Positions 46,247-55,601 of a DNA stretch of 64,000 nucleotides are shown here, piece by piece. Positions within the stretch are counted from its first letter, which is position 1. Each line of letters starts with the position of its first letter. This DNA comes from Plasmopara viticola. Lineage: Eukaryota > Oomycota > Peronosporomycetes > Peronosporales > Peronosporaceae. Made by a program: the position numbers and the translations under genes. The stretch lies in the NCBI GenBank assembly GCA_001695595.3, contig MBPM02000011.1, positions 496,001 through 560,000 on the forward strand, given 5' to 3'. The notes under the pieces were generated by a model. That model did not search any database. It worked only from the letters and a program-made list of their open reading frames with translations, and was not told where the DNA came from.

Positions 46247-47085
46247 ATGAGCCCAAGCCCCGTCAACTCTGCCTTCCTGCCCCATGACTCTGCCTTCGCC
46301 ACCATGGACGCCTCTACGCCAAGCCGGATTAACAAGTTCGACGGCACCAACTTCCACAGCTGGAAATTCAAGACGCAGATGGTGTTGGAGGAGAAAGATC
46401 TGTGGGACGTGGCAAGTGGTGAGATTAAGTTGGAGCAATGCGTCACTTCGCTGGACCAAGGAACCTATAAGAGGAAGTCACGCAAGAGGCTTGCGATCAT
46501 CTGTCGTGATGGAAGATTTGCAGCTGCCACTGGTTCGTTCTGCGACTGGCGCGCATGATGCATAATCAAGGCTCGACGGACATTTCGAGAAGAAGAGCCT
46601 CGCCAATCGACTCTTCCTTCGTCGACGTTTCCTGACAGCAACAATGGATGAAAGCGATGATGTGCTTCAGCACATAAACAAGTTAAAGACACTAGCGGAG
46701 AAGCTTGATGCGATCGGGGCTCCGGTTAGCGAGGACGACTTGGTTATCACGCTTCTGAGTAGTTTGAGCGAATCGTACCAATTTCTCATCACGGCACTAG
46801 AGTCACGTGCTGATTCATTGACGTGAGACCTCGTGACGTCTCGGGTACTACATGAAGACCTGAAGCGCAAGGAACAGGGTGGCGGCATCGATGGAGTCGC
46901 GCACAACCAAGGGCAAGCATTCATGGCTAATGATAACAACAAGCGCAAAGGGCGTCTTATGCAGGCAAAGACAAGTGGATCTTGCCATTACTGTGGGGAA
47001 CAAGGTCATTGAAATGCCAAGTGTTCCGCGCGAAATCGTGATAATGCGGAGCGGCAAAGGCCACAGCGTGCGAATGTCGCACAAG
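46247..47085 (+). pseudogene. Copia gag with CCHC zinc knuckle, broken
   Basis: Starts MSPSPVNSAFLP with INKFDGTNFHSWKFKTQMVL, the typical copia gag entry. The frame is lost near 46480 and recovered as TMDESDDVLQHINKLKTLAE and VITLLSSLSESYQFLI. Zinc knuckle CHYCGEQGH ... AKC lies at about 46983-47023, but a stop codon falls right after the knuckle His. The gag product would be truncated. Confidence 0.75.
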
Positions 47086-47149
47086 TTGAAGATGTTTCTA
47101 GCGATTTTCTATTTTCGGTGGGTGGTGACACAAGTGCTACCAAGTCAAG

Positions 47150-47560
47150 CAGTGTTTGGCTGGTAGACTCGGGTGCAACTCAGCATATGACTTACTCGAA
47201 AGAGTATATGATCAACTACTAAGTCATGTCTCCGGTGGACGTACGCCTTGCTGATGACGGTATTGTTCAAGCGGTTGGAACGGGTGACATAGTTATGTCA
47301 ATGCAAACACCACGTGGAATCAAGAAAGGTGTACTTACAAGGGTGTGGCACATTCCGAAACTACTGCGAAATTTGTTTCTAGTGGGCCTGTTTACGAAGG
47401 ATGTCGGACCAGTTACCTTTGAGCGAGATGGTTGCTTTGCAAATGCAAAAGGTTTGCGATGGCAGCTTAGTGCTCGCGAAGGAAAGGGTTTGTTCAAGCT
47501 CTGCATGACACAAATTCCAGCTGAGACAGCAAACTTCGGTGGGATGACATGGGGACACCA
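47150..47560 (+). pseudogene. Copia protease region
   Basis: VWLVDSGATQHMTYSKEYM, at about 47154-47210, carries the DSGA active site of copia aspartic protease. A stop ends that frame just before VMSPVDVRLADDGIVQAVG. The downstream strand pattern and IPKLLRNLFLVGLF are typical of the protease-to-integrase linker. Confidence 0.8.
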
Positions 47561-47569
47561 ATTCGTACC

Positions 47570-48480
47570 TCTGGCACCTTCGACTTGGTCACATTGGCTT
47601 TAGTGGATTGGATGCCATTGTCAAGAAAAACGATGGAACTGGTATTGACATTCCGTCTGTTAAGCAGTGTGAGGCGTGTGACGGATGTTCGCTTGGCAAA
47701 CAAACTCGTACAAGCTACATCAAGTCATCACCTAACCGTGCGAAACATGTGTTGGAGGTCATCCACAGTGATGTTTGTAGCCCTATGCGGACGCCTACTT
47801 CAAGTGGAAAGCGATATTTCGTCACATTTATTGACGACAAGTCACACTTTTGCATGGTATACTTGCTGCGCATCAAATCCGAAGTTTCTACCAACTTTGC
47901 TGCTGCTTAACAGACGCAATGTCAATACCAGTTCCATCGTTTTTCTGAACAATGGCATCCAATTCAATGTCGCGCTTGCTGAAACGCAGATCGAGTATCG
48001 AGTAAAGTCGCTTCCTAGTGACAATGGTGGAGAATATACATCGCACAGAATGGCCAAGTTTTGCAGTGACCGAGAAATCGCTCAAAAGTTCACCCCGCCG
48101 TACACACCACAGCTGAATGGAGTGGCTGAGCGCATGAACCGAACGTTGGTTTAGTGCGCGAGGTGCATGATGGAACACGCTAGATTACCAAAAGTTTACC
48201 GGGGCGAAGCAGTTATGACCGCTGCATTCCTACGAAATCGTTGTCCTACACGCGCTGTTTCTCACGACAAGTCACCTCGCCAAATTTGGACCGGTAATAA
48301 GCCATTGCTGGCAAACCTTAAGGTGTTTGATTGCCACGCATTTGTCACGGTTCCCAAAGAAAAACGCACCAAACTTGATGCGAGGTCGGTACGCATCGCT
48401 TAATCGGTTATTCTGAGCATGCAAAAGCGTATCGTTTTGAGGAACTACAAACCGTCGTGTGCTAGTCAGTCGCGATGCCA
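47570..48480 (+). pseudogene. Copia integrase region, interrupted by an inverted duplication
   Basis: The GAG-pre-integrase block reads LWHLRLGHIGFSGLDAIV ... CEACDGCSLGKQ, with the His/Cys finger. The catalytic core reads HSDVCSPM..YFVTFIDDKS, then SLPSDNGGEYTS and PQLNGVAERMNRTLV, the D-D-E parts. Between the first and second Asp a 58-bp inverted copy of the pre-integrase segment is inserted at 47906-47963 and stops the frame. A TAG also follows NRTLV. Confidence 0.8.
47607..47963. repeat. 58-bp inverted repeat inside the copia integrase
   Basis: Bases 47607-47664 recur as their reverse complement at 47906-47963 with three mismatches. The first copy is in its proper place (pre-integrase block). 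The second interrupts the integrase core between NFAAA and VALAETQ. Confidence 0.92.
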
Positions 48481-48715
48481 AGTTTATGGAAATGGCCTTT
48501 GATACTGGGAAGCGTGATCACTGCAATGAAGAGGTTGTCATCGAAGATGTCGACGAAACTGATGAAAAATCACAAGAAGAAGAGGCAACTTCTTCCGATG
48601 TTGACATTGAGGTGGGCTGGAAACGTCATCATCGAAATGAATCGCTCGAGAAAGCAACAGAAATTCCAGAGTTAAGCGGCATAAAACCTTCAGCAAAGGT
48701 CGTGTACTTAAAGAG

Positions 48716-49650
48716 ATGTCGGCAGCAGCACAAGACTGCTTCAATGTTGAGGCGGCCTACGTCATGGATTCAGTGGGAGAAATGCCGACTTCATTCAAGC
48801 CGGCTATGGAATCCAGTGACGCTGTTAAGTGGAAGGAAGCCTGTGACTCGGAGGTTAAGTCCCTGCATAAAAATCGAACTTGGGAGATTGTGTCATTGCC
48901 AAAAGGACGCAAGGCGATTGGATGCAGATGGGTTTTTCGTGTGAAAGAGAATCAAGACGGGGAAGTTGAAAGGTTCAAGGCTCGTCTTGTTGCTAAAGGC
49001 TTTTCACAGAAGTACGGCATCGACTATGATGAAACGTTTGCACCGGTGGCGAAGCTCACATCGATACGGATCCTGCTTAGTCTTGCTGCCAAATACAGCC
49101 TTACACTACATCAAATGGACGTCAAGACAGCGTTCATTAACGGACCGTTAAATGATGACACATACATGAAGCAACCGGACGGCTTTGTGAATCAAGAGCA
49201 CCCGGATATGGTTTGCAAGCTCAAGCGGTCACTATACGGCCTGAAACAGTCACCTCGCATGTGGAACAAGACCATCGACGAGTTGATGAGTGTGAGTCAG
49301 ACCACTGCATTTACTTGATGCGAAACGACCAAGCCATGATCTTTGTGGCTCTTTACGTTGATGATTTAGTGCTCGCAAGCAGCAGTGTCAAGATTCTTCA
49401 AGATGCCAAGCAAGCATTAAGTGATCGATTCGAGATGACTGATATGAATCGATCACTTAATGCTTGCTTGGCATCGTGGCCAGCTCAAGTTTTTCCTCGG
49501 AATTGAAATTGAGCAAGACAAGACAAGTAGAGCTATTTCGATGCGACAGAATAAGTTTGCAAGTGACATTTTGCACAACTTTAAGATGGATGCCAGTAAC
49601 CCGGTTAAGACACCTCAAGATCCGAGCCTCAAACTGACAAAGAATATGTG
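48716..49650 (+). pseudogene. Copia reverse transcriptase region, interrupted by a hairpin insertion
   Basis: WEIVSLPKGRKAIGCRWVFR, FKARLVAKGFSQKYGIDYDE, TFAPVAKLTSIRILLSLAAK, MDVKTAFINGPLNDD and the catalytic ALYVDDLVLASSS (about 49345-49385) define copia RT. A frameshift lies near 49290. At 49446-49475 an inverted copy of upstream sequence is inserted between FEMTDM and QLKFFLGIEIEQDK, which should be contiguous. Confidence 0.88.
49402..49475. repeat. Perfect 30-bp inverted repeat with 14-nt loop inside the copia RT
   Basis: Bases 49402-49431 are exactly reverse-complementary to 49446-49475. The loop 49432-49445 is gagatgactgatat. The right arm is the foreign one because it splits a conserved RT block. 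Confidence 0.95.
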
Positions 49651-49672
49651 TGAAGACGGTTGTTAGCACGAC

Positions 49673-50382
49673 GTGACCATGGCTGGAGTCCCCTATCGAA
49701 ATGCAGTAGGGTGCATCATGTATCTCATGGTATGTACTCGACCAGACCTCGCGGCAGCAGTGGGAGTACTCAGCCAATTTGCGGCAGATCCATGTCCTAC
49801 TCATTGGCAAGCGCTCAAGCGGGTCTTCAGGGACATCCAGAAACAAGGACACATGGTATTGAATTCCAACCGGGCTGCGATGATGGACATCGAGGTTTCA
49901 CGGATGCAGATTGGGCTGGAGACATTGCAACAAGAAGAAGCACGAGCGGCTATGCGTTTATGATGAACGGCGGATGCATCAGCTGGAGAAGCAAGAAGCA
50001 GCGTACGGTGGCGCTGTCATCTACTGAAGCTGAATACATGGCGTTCTCGGAGGCAACACAAGAGGCTATATGGCTAAAGGCTTTCTTGTGCGAGTTGACA
50101 ACTGATGAAGCGGTTACAGTCTACGAGGACAATCAAGGCTCCATTGCATTGGCCAAGAACCCGAAAATTCACAAGCGCACCAAGCACATCGACATTCGTT
50201 ATCATTTTGTTCGTAGAAAGGTAGAAGATGGCCATGTGGTGTTGCAGTATTGCTCAACAAAAGACATGATGGCCGACATGATGACCAAGCCAATCAGCGC
50301 TGTGCAGTTTCAAAATCTCCGGAACAACTTGGTCATCAAGTCGCCAAGTGCTGACGAGTCGAGTGGGAGTGTTGGAATATGA
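49673..50382 (+). pseudogene. Copia RNase H region
   Basis: After [20 protein letters not shown], the RT/RNase H linker typical of copia, the frame reads [20 protein letters not shown] and [18 protein letters not shown]. It continues with [20 protein letters not shown] and [17 protein letters not shown]. The catalytic Asp and Glu positions are kept. A frame change occurs near 49870, but the last 500 bases are open to 50382. Confidence 0.85.
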
Positions 50383-50504
50383 CCAGCAACTACATATCGG
50401 TAAGTACCGGTATCTGCAATCAGTTGATGACTACTTAAATTAGCACTTATAAATATACAAACTTTTGCAATTTACTAACTAGTGTCCAAGTAACTTTTTC
50501 AATT
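50370..50504 (+). repeat. 3' LTR of the copia element
   Basis: 135 bp, aligned with the 5' LTR, followed by ACAAC at 50505-50509. The end TTTTTCAATT is shared exactly by both LTRs and does not show the usual terminal CA. Confidence 0.85.
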
Positions 50505-50509
50505 ACAAC

Positions 50510-51859
50510 AGGGCGTACTTGTATACACTTTGCTTTGTTCGGTGATTCACAGTCAGTTTAGCCTTGAAGTAATCGAGAAGATAAGGAACACAAACGTTGT
50601 CACAAAAATTTGTCAGCTATGGGTAAACAGTTTCTCCCTAAAAAATGTCGTGAAAAGGTAGCTTTTTGTTTGACCGAACTCCGGGGTTGGCCCGCTATAT
50701 CGAGTGCTGTTGCAAAAAAAATACGCGGTGTCAAATTCTCTGTCGGCTGTGGTATACGAAAAACATATTCCGTGCCTAGCTTGAAGGGGGTAACGGCCCG
50801 TTTTTGGGTACTAAGACTGGGCGATTGAAAAAATATGTTCTTTTATTTTGGCACGAAATTTGCGTTAGCATATTTAAACAAGTTGTTCGTTTAAACATTA
50901 CATTCTAGAGATACAAGAAGAATAGTAAATATATTGTGCCCCTAGTGAACAATAACTTGGTGGGAATTGTGATAGGAAAAGAGACTATTACGACTTGCGA
51001 AAAATATCAAATCGAAGCTTGGGGCGCGTTGCTTAACGAGTAAGACCCAGTGATTTTGGGTCGTCAGCTCCCTCATCTTATAAGTCTACTTAGGATGACT
51101 GCGCAATTCTAACCTACAGTAAGAACGCGTGAAAGCTTACAGAACTCAAATTTTGCTGGTAGCAAGGGTCCTACAATTGGTATTTCATGTGCTCACCAGC
51201 GGTTCTGCAATCAAGTCCCTATATGTTATTCTTGCCTCTTGAACATGAGAGTCCGAGCGCAACGCGCACTTAAGCGTCTGAATTAAAGACTGCTCCAGGA
51301 CCTCTTTAGCCCAAAAGATAACAATTGCTTTCTCCTTTCCAAGCTTAAAGTTAAGTTTATTAAAACTTTGCTTCACATGAAACGCTACCGCCAAAGAAAC
51401 TATTATACGTGCTGCTTTGACCCTGAAGAGAGAGCTTGGTTTGTAAGAACTGAACGTTGGAGAAAGCGTGGTACAATCCTTTTTTTTTTCGAAAAGAAAC
51501 CGAATTGCAGATCTCTGTCAACTTGACTCGAAATAATAGTACTTGTTATCATATCGAAAATCTTTCTCTTTACATTGCGAACTGAATTATATCTTTAAGG
51601 TTTACTTATGTGAAGTAAACATTCCACCTTAGTACTTTGCATAATAGCATGCATCAAACAGTACAAAAAGATGTTTTCGTGTCGGAGTTCAAAAGGCTTC
51701 ATTATTGAAACATGAGCGATTAAAATTACCCGAATTTCTTCGTGGGGAATATCAAACTGGACAATGTTCTTTCAGAACGACCGACTCCTTTGGCTGCATT
51801 ATAAGCTGCAATTTTTAGTCTAACTTTTATTCTTATCATGCGTGTAGGCGAGATTTTTT
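50510..51859. other. Stretch without recognised gene
   Basis: AT-rich, with only short motif-free frames. No terminal repeats were noticed. Confidence 0.35.
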
Positions 51860-51871
51860 CCTGAATATGTA

Positions 51872-52196
51872 TTGTATTGTATTGTATTACGTTATCGCGT
51901 TGCCAAGTTATGCACGTGCTAGGCTCTATGCTAGTCCACGGCATAGAGTGGTGTCCGCATACGTCGAGTCTCGTTCGGCGGGCAGTGCAGCCAGCACCGA
52001 GGCCGTGAGGGTCTTCCATTATTTTGTGTACTTCTGACTTGGTAAGAGCCCAGGTGGCGCCCTGGTGCTGGAGACCGTCGCGTCGAGGGTGAGACTCGTT
52101 AGAGACTTGCAGATGCCCGAGAGCACCTGCCCGAAGCGCGCGAGCATTTAGCCCCCGCGCTTGGAAGGAGGGCGTCACCCCAACCTTTTCCGAAAA
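51872..52196 (-). repeat. SINE-like retroposon, copy 2
   Basis: The reverse complement of this 325-bp stretch matches 33248-33573 almost throughout, including the TTTCGGAAAAGG start and the (AATAC)n tail. It is flanked by its own 12-bp direct repeat, CCTGAATATGTA, at 51860-51871 and 52197-52208. The minus-strand frame 51726-52178 runs across it and is not a gene. Confidence 0.85.
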
Positions 52197-52208
52197 CCTG
52201 AATATGTA

Positions 52209-52796
52209 CGATTACAAATCCAAAACCTTGTGCTCAATATATATAGGGTTGACAACACGTATTTTTTTTTAAGTTTTTCGTTATTTTCTCGTCGGCATTT
52301 ATTGCGAACCCGCTAAAATATTTGCAAAATGTCAATCTGGAGTGAGGTACGATAGACCAACCAACTACAATGATTGAAGCAGACAGAACTTAGCTTTCTT
52401 GAGGCTCCCACTTTACATCTTCTGTCATTTCGAGCCTAAATTCGTTAAAACACTTTTTTTTTCACCACTGCGATCGTGTCGGACATTCAAATAACAAATC
52501 GCTTCACTCTGCTAATGGTTTGTCATCAGGGCCATCTCTTCATCACAATCTTCTCATGGAGCCCCCACCAAGGCATGGGAAGCCATCAAAAGGTCTACAG
52601 TATGCGCTCTCATTTTAGATAAAATTCAAAGATTGTTGTACACTTTCTGAATTAACACTCAAAATCGAGGGCCGAGAGTACCGTTTCAAGCGCGGCGATT
52701 CGTATGCCCAATGGCACTGGTCACACAAGTTGAAGTGTTGTCACATTTCAATAAGTTACAACAGATTGTGCGTTGAGACGCGTTTTCTTAACGACT
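52209..52796. other. Upstream region of the EFHC-like gene
   Basis: No gene is seen. It should contain the promoter and leader of the DM10 gene that starts at 52797. No specific site was identified. Confidence 0.35.
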
Positions 52797-55571
52797 ATGG
52801 GCGATAGAACAGCTCGTGTCTTCGTGCCATTAATCCCGGGGATGAGATCAACGTATTATGATCAAATGGCGAAGACAACTTTTTATCGGGGACAACACTT
52901 AGAAAGAATGTCGATAGGCAAACCGACCAGCACGGAGACGATGCTATTTCCACCCGAAAAAGGGTTTCAGTCGGTCGTGTCTGCTGCTACAGCAGCGAAA
53001 TTTCAACAGCTGCGGCCGACTAATACCACACACGACACCTACACTGCACCCTCCCAGGCCGAGGTGAGTCGTCTTGACCTCCCTTGCAACACGTATCAAA
53101 CTGATGGCTTACAACCAGTATGGCTCACACCCGGCGGACTCGTGCTGCGATTCTTTGCGTACTTTATTGAATCTATCGAACTTGGTGATGGAAAAACCGA
53201 GGACCGGGTGAGGCGGGTTGTCATGTGCTACTACATCTGTGATCACTCGATCTCCATCACTGAACCTCGAGTCACTAATAGCGGAATCATTCAAGGCGAA
53301 TTTATGCGACGCACTGTTGTGCGTAAGATTGCAAACCAAAGTCGTACACTTCCTTACGATAACATCGCAAACGACTTTTATTTGCCTCAAGACTTTCGTA
53401 TAGGAGGCGAGTTACGGCTGTACGGACGAACATTCTGCATTGTCGATTGCGACGCCGCTACTCGGACCTACTACCTTAAAGCGCTTGGCGAGACGTTGGA
53501 AAATCCACGCATGTACCCAGACGAATCGATCGCGGAGATAAACAAAGTCGATGAACTGAAAGACCAACAGCTTGAACGCACAAGAGCAATCGATGTCGGC
53601 AAAATCGAAGCTACACGTAAGTTTTACGACCTAGGCCAAAAGGTGCTAAGGTTTTACGCGTCCTGGTACGATGATCACCCGCTGTACCCTGAGACTCGAC
53701 ACTTGATAGTACACTATTATCTGTGCGACGACACAGTAGAGATTATCGAAGCCCGAAATCGTTATCGTGAGCGTAGTCAAGGCCGATTTAGTATTTTGCT
53801 ATCACGAAGAAAATTATCGAGGGAGGCACCTTCTTGTTCTCGACAACTGAATCAGAATGATAGTGAGAGTTACTTCATCACAGACCGAGATTTGCGCTGT
53901 GGCGAGAAAATAAATGTGTTTTCAAGGCGGCTGTTGCTCATGGACTGTGATGCTTTCACGCGTGAGTATTACATGAAGACTTACGGCGTAAAACAGGAGA
54001 AAAATGATTCACCCTTGCCCGACGCAACAGAAACAACAGCTCAGTGGCAGCCACTTCGTGCTACACAAGAGCCACAAGCTCCGTTTGCTTCAAATGGGCA
54101 AGATTTGAGCGGATATCTTGCAAACAAGAACAACAGCTCGATGCAAGAAAAAGTTGCAGCTTCAACTTCTAGCGTGACTGCGTTAAGCAAAATTGAGGAT
54201 TTTCATATAAAACAATTGCGCTTTCGAGCTCACTTTCAAGGACTCCGTCGCGGTGATCTGAATGCCCAGCGAAAATTTGTGGTCACATTCTTTCTTGAAG
54301 ACGAAACGATAGCTATTTTTGAGCCTCGCATTACAAATTCGGGAATATTAGGAGGCCGCTTCCTTGACCGAGCTCCCCTACGTAAAAACGTAAAGTTTAC
54401 GCCGACCCGGCATACGCGGGACAAAGCAGTTTCATCACACTACCAAGCTCCAGATATGTTTGTTGGTGCTGTTCTCACATTCGAGTTCTCACCGTTCCAA
54501 CGACTGGAGCTAATTGAGGCAGACACCCAAACTTTAAATTTCTGCGAAAATCATCCTGAAACCTTTCCTTTCTCAGACAGCTCTGCAGTGCTAGAATACA
54601 CAGCTGAACTCTGGATCGATGGCCCTCGTGAAGTAGACTTACGTCTCGAATGGCGGCAACTTGACAAAAACCGTACCCACATTGTGAGCTTCGAAGATAT
54701 GAACAGTGTCATGTCTCGAGCAAAACTCTTGGCGAGACTAAATAAGCAGCAGTTGATTACACTATCAAGAAAATTTACTCAGAGCGAGAACAACCAGAGT
54801 CAAGAACTTATTTTCGCGTACGACAACTTTTGTGATGCTTTTTCTGCCGTTGTGAGAAGGCAATTGGCACAAGAAAAACTTGAAGATGTTACTGACACTA
54901 TGAGCTGGAAACTGATCAAAATTCCTTGTATGAGGCAAATTTTAATTTCCGCTGGACTAAATAGCGACTACATCTTGCTTTCCGATCTATTACGGGTTGT
55001 AAACGATCAGTCAGTGATTTTGTCGAAGGCAGAAATTGACGCACTTGCCTCCAAATTTACAGCTTTCAATGGAGGCATAGATATCCACCAGCTGTGCGAC
55101 TTCGTCTTTCGAATACCGACTGATCAACCTGTGCGTGAGATTGACTCGAATGACATTAATTGCAACTTTGAACATGACAAGATGGAGGATAGTGTGTTGC
55201 CACGTAAAAGCTCGTTTTCAAGACAATTGTCCACAAGTCAACCAAACGCACAAATGACAGCTCTGCAATCTGCTTGCAAAACTCTATGTAGTAACACTCA
55301 GCAGCCCTCGCAATTTCATGTAGATCCCCGAGCCGTAAGCGTACTACAACGAGTCTTTGGAACCCGTAAATACCAGCTACGTAAGGCTTTGCGCGATCGA
55401 GATGACGACAGGAAGGGTCAATTAAATGAAGATAAATTCATGGAGGCACTTATAAGTGTAGCCCCGCAAATATCTGACGACGACTCTTACCTGCTCGCCG
55501 ACGCATATTTCCCAACGAACAAGTCTTTTGTAGATTACTCTCTACTCCTCGACAGCGCATTCCGCAACTAG
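52797..55571 (+). CDS. EFHC1/Rib72-type axonemal protein with three DM10 domains, single exon
   Basis: A microtubule inner protein of the ciliary doublet (A-tubule lumen/protofilament ribbon). The start is MGDRTARVFVPL at 52797; the upstream frame lacks an ATG. The protein has 924 residues. DM10-1 is at about residues 95-225 (LVLRFFAYFIES, CYYICDHSISITEPR, CIVDCDAATRTYY). DM10-2 is at about 275-410 (VLRFYASWYDD, VHYYLCDDTVEIIEAR, LMDCDAFTREYYMKTYG). DM10-3 is at about 465-600 (LRFRAHFQG, VTFFLEDETIAIFEPR, NSGILGGRF). The repeated RVTNSGIIQG/RITNSGILGG loop is diagnostic of the family. The helical C-terminus has EF-hand-like patterns (LRDRDDDRKGQLNEDKFMEA). It is about 280 residues longer than human EFHC1 or algal Rib72 because of this tail. 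Expression is expected during zoospore formation. Confidence 0.9.
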   Translation: MGDRTARVFVPLIPGMRSTYYDQMAKTTFYRGQHLERMSIGKPTSTETMLFPPEKGFQSVVSAATAAKFQQLRPTNTTHDTYTAPSQAEVSRLDLPCNTYQTDGLQPVWLTPGGLVLRFFAYFIESIELGDGKTEDRVRRVVMCYYICDHSISITEPRVTNSGIIQGEFMRRTVVRKIANQSRTLPYDNIANDFYLPQDFRIGGELRLYGRTFCIVDCDAATRTYYLKALGETLENPRMYPDESIAEINKVDELKDQQLERTRAIDVGKIEATRKFYDLGQKVLRFYASWYDDHPLYPETRHLIVHYYLCDDTVEIIEARNRYRERSQGRFSILLSRRKLSREAPSCSRQLNQNDSESYFITDRDLRCGEKINVFSRRLLLMDCDAFTREYYMKTYGVKQEKNDSPLPDATETTAQWQPLRATQEPQAPFASNGQDLSGYLANKNNSSMQEKVAASTSSVTALSKIEDFHIKQLRFRAHFQGLRRGDLNAQRKFVVTFFLEDETIAIFEPRITNSGILGGRFLDRAPLRKNVKFTPTRHTRDKAVSSHYQAPDMFVGAVLTFEFSPFQRLELIEADTQTLNFCENHPETFPFSDSSAVLEYTAELWIDGPREVDLRLEWRQLDKNRTHIVSFEDMNSVMSRAKLLARLNKQQLITLSRKFTQSENNQSQELIFAYDNFCDAFSAVVRRQLAQEKLEDVTDTMSWKLIKIPCMRQILISAGLNSDYILLSDLLRVVNDQSVILSKAEIDALASKFTAFNGGIDIHQLCDFVFRIPTDQPVREIDSNDINCNFEHDKMEDSVLPRKSSFSRQLSTSQPNAQMTALQSACKTLCSNTQQPSQFHVDPRAVSVLQRVFGTRKYQLRKALRDRDDDRKGQLNEDKFMEALISVAPQISDDDSYLLADAYFPTNKSFVDYSLLLDSAFRN

Positions 55572-55601
55572 CCAAACGAGAATGCTGCGTGTCTATTGCC
55601 G

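Larger units (their letters stand above)
46098..50504 (+). mobile_element. Copia-type LTR retrotransposon, complete in outline, coding-dead
   Basis: A 4.4-kb element with short LTRs at 46098-46242 and 50370-50504, both starting TGTTGGA and ending TTTTTCAATT. The direct repeat ACAAC flanks it at 46093-46097 and 50505-50509. A primer-binding-site-like GGTTATGAGCCC directly follows the 5' LTR. Internal order is gag, CCHC knuckle, protease, integrase, reverse transcriptase, RNase H, which is the Ty1/copia order (integrase before RT). Several stops and shifts break the polyprotein. Two internal inverted duplications interrupt integrase and RT. Long stretches, especially in RT and RNase H, still read well, so it looks younger than the gypsy copy. 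Confidence 0.92.

Noticed and set aside
51726..52178. 150-residue minus-strand frame
   Set aside because: It lies across the SINE-like repeat, is also partly present at 33.25-33.57 kb, and has no domain.
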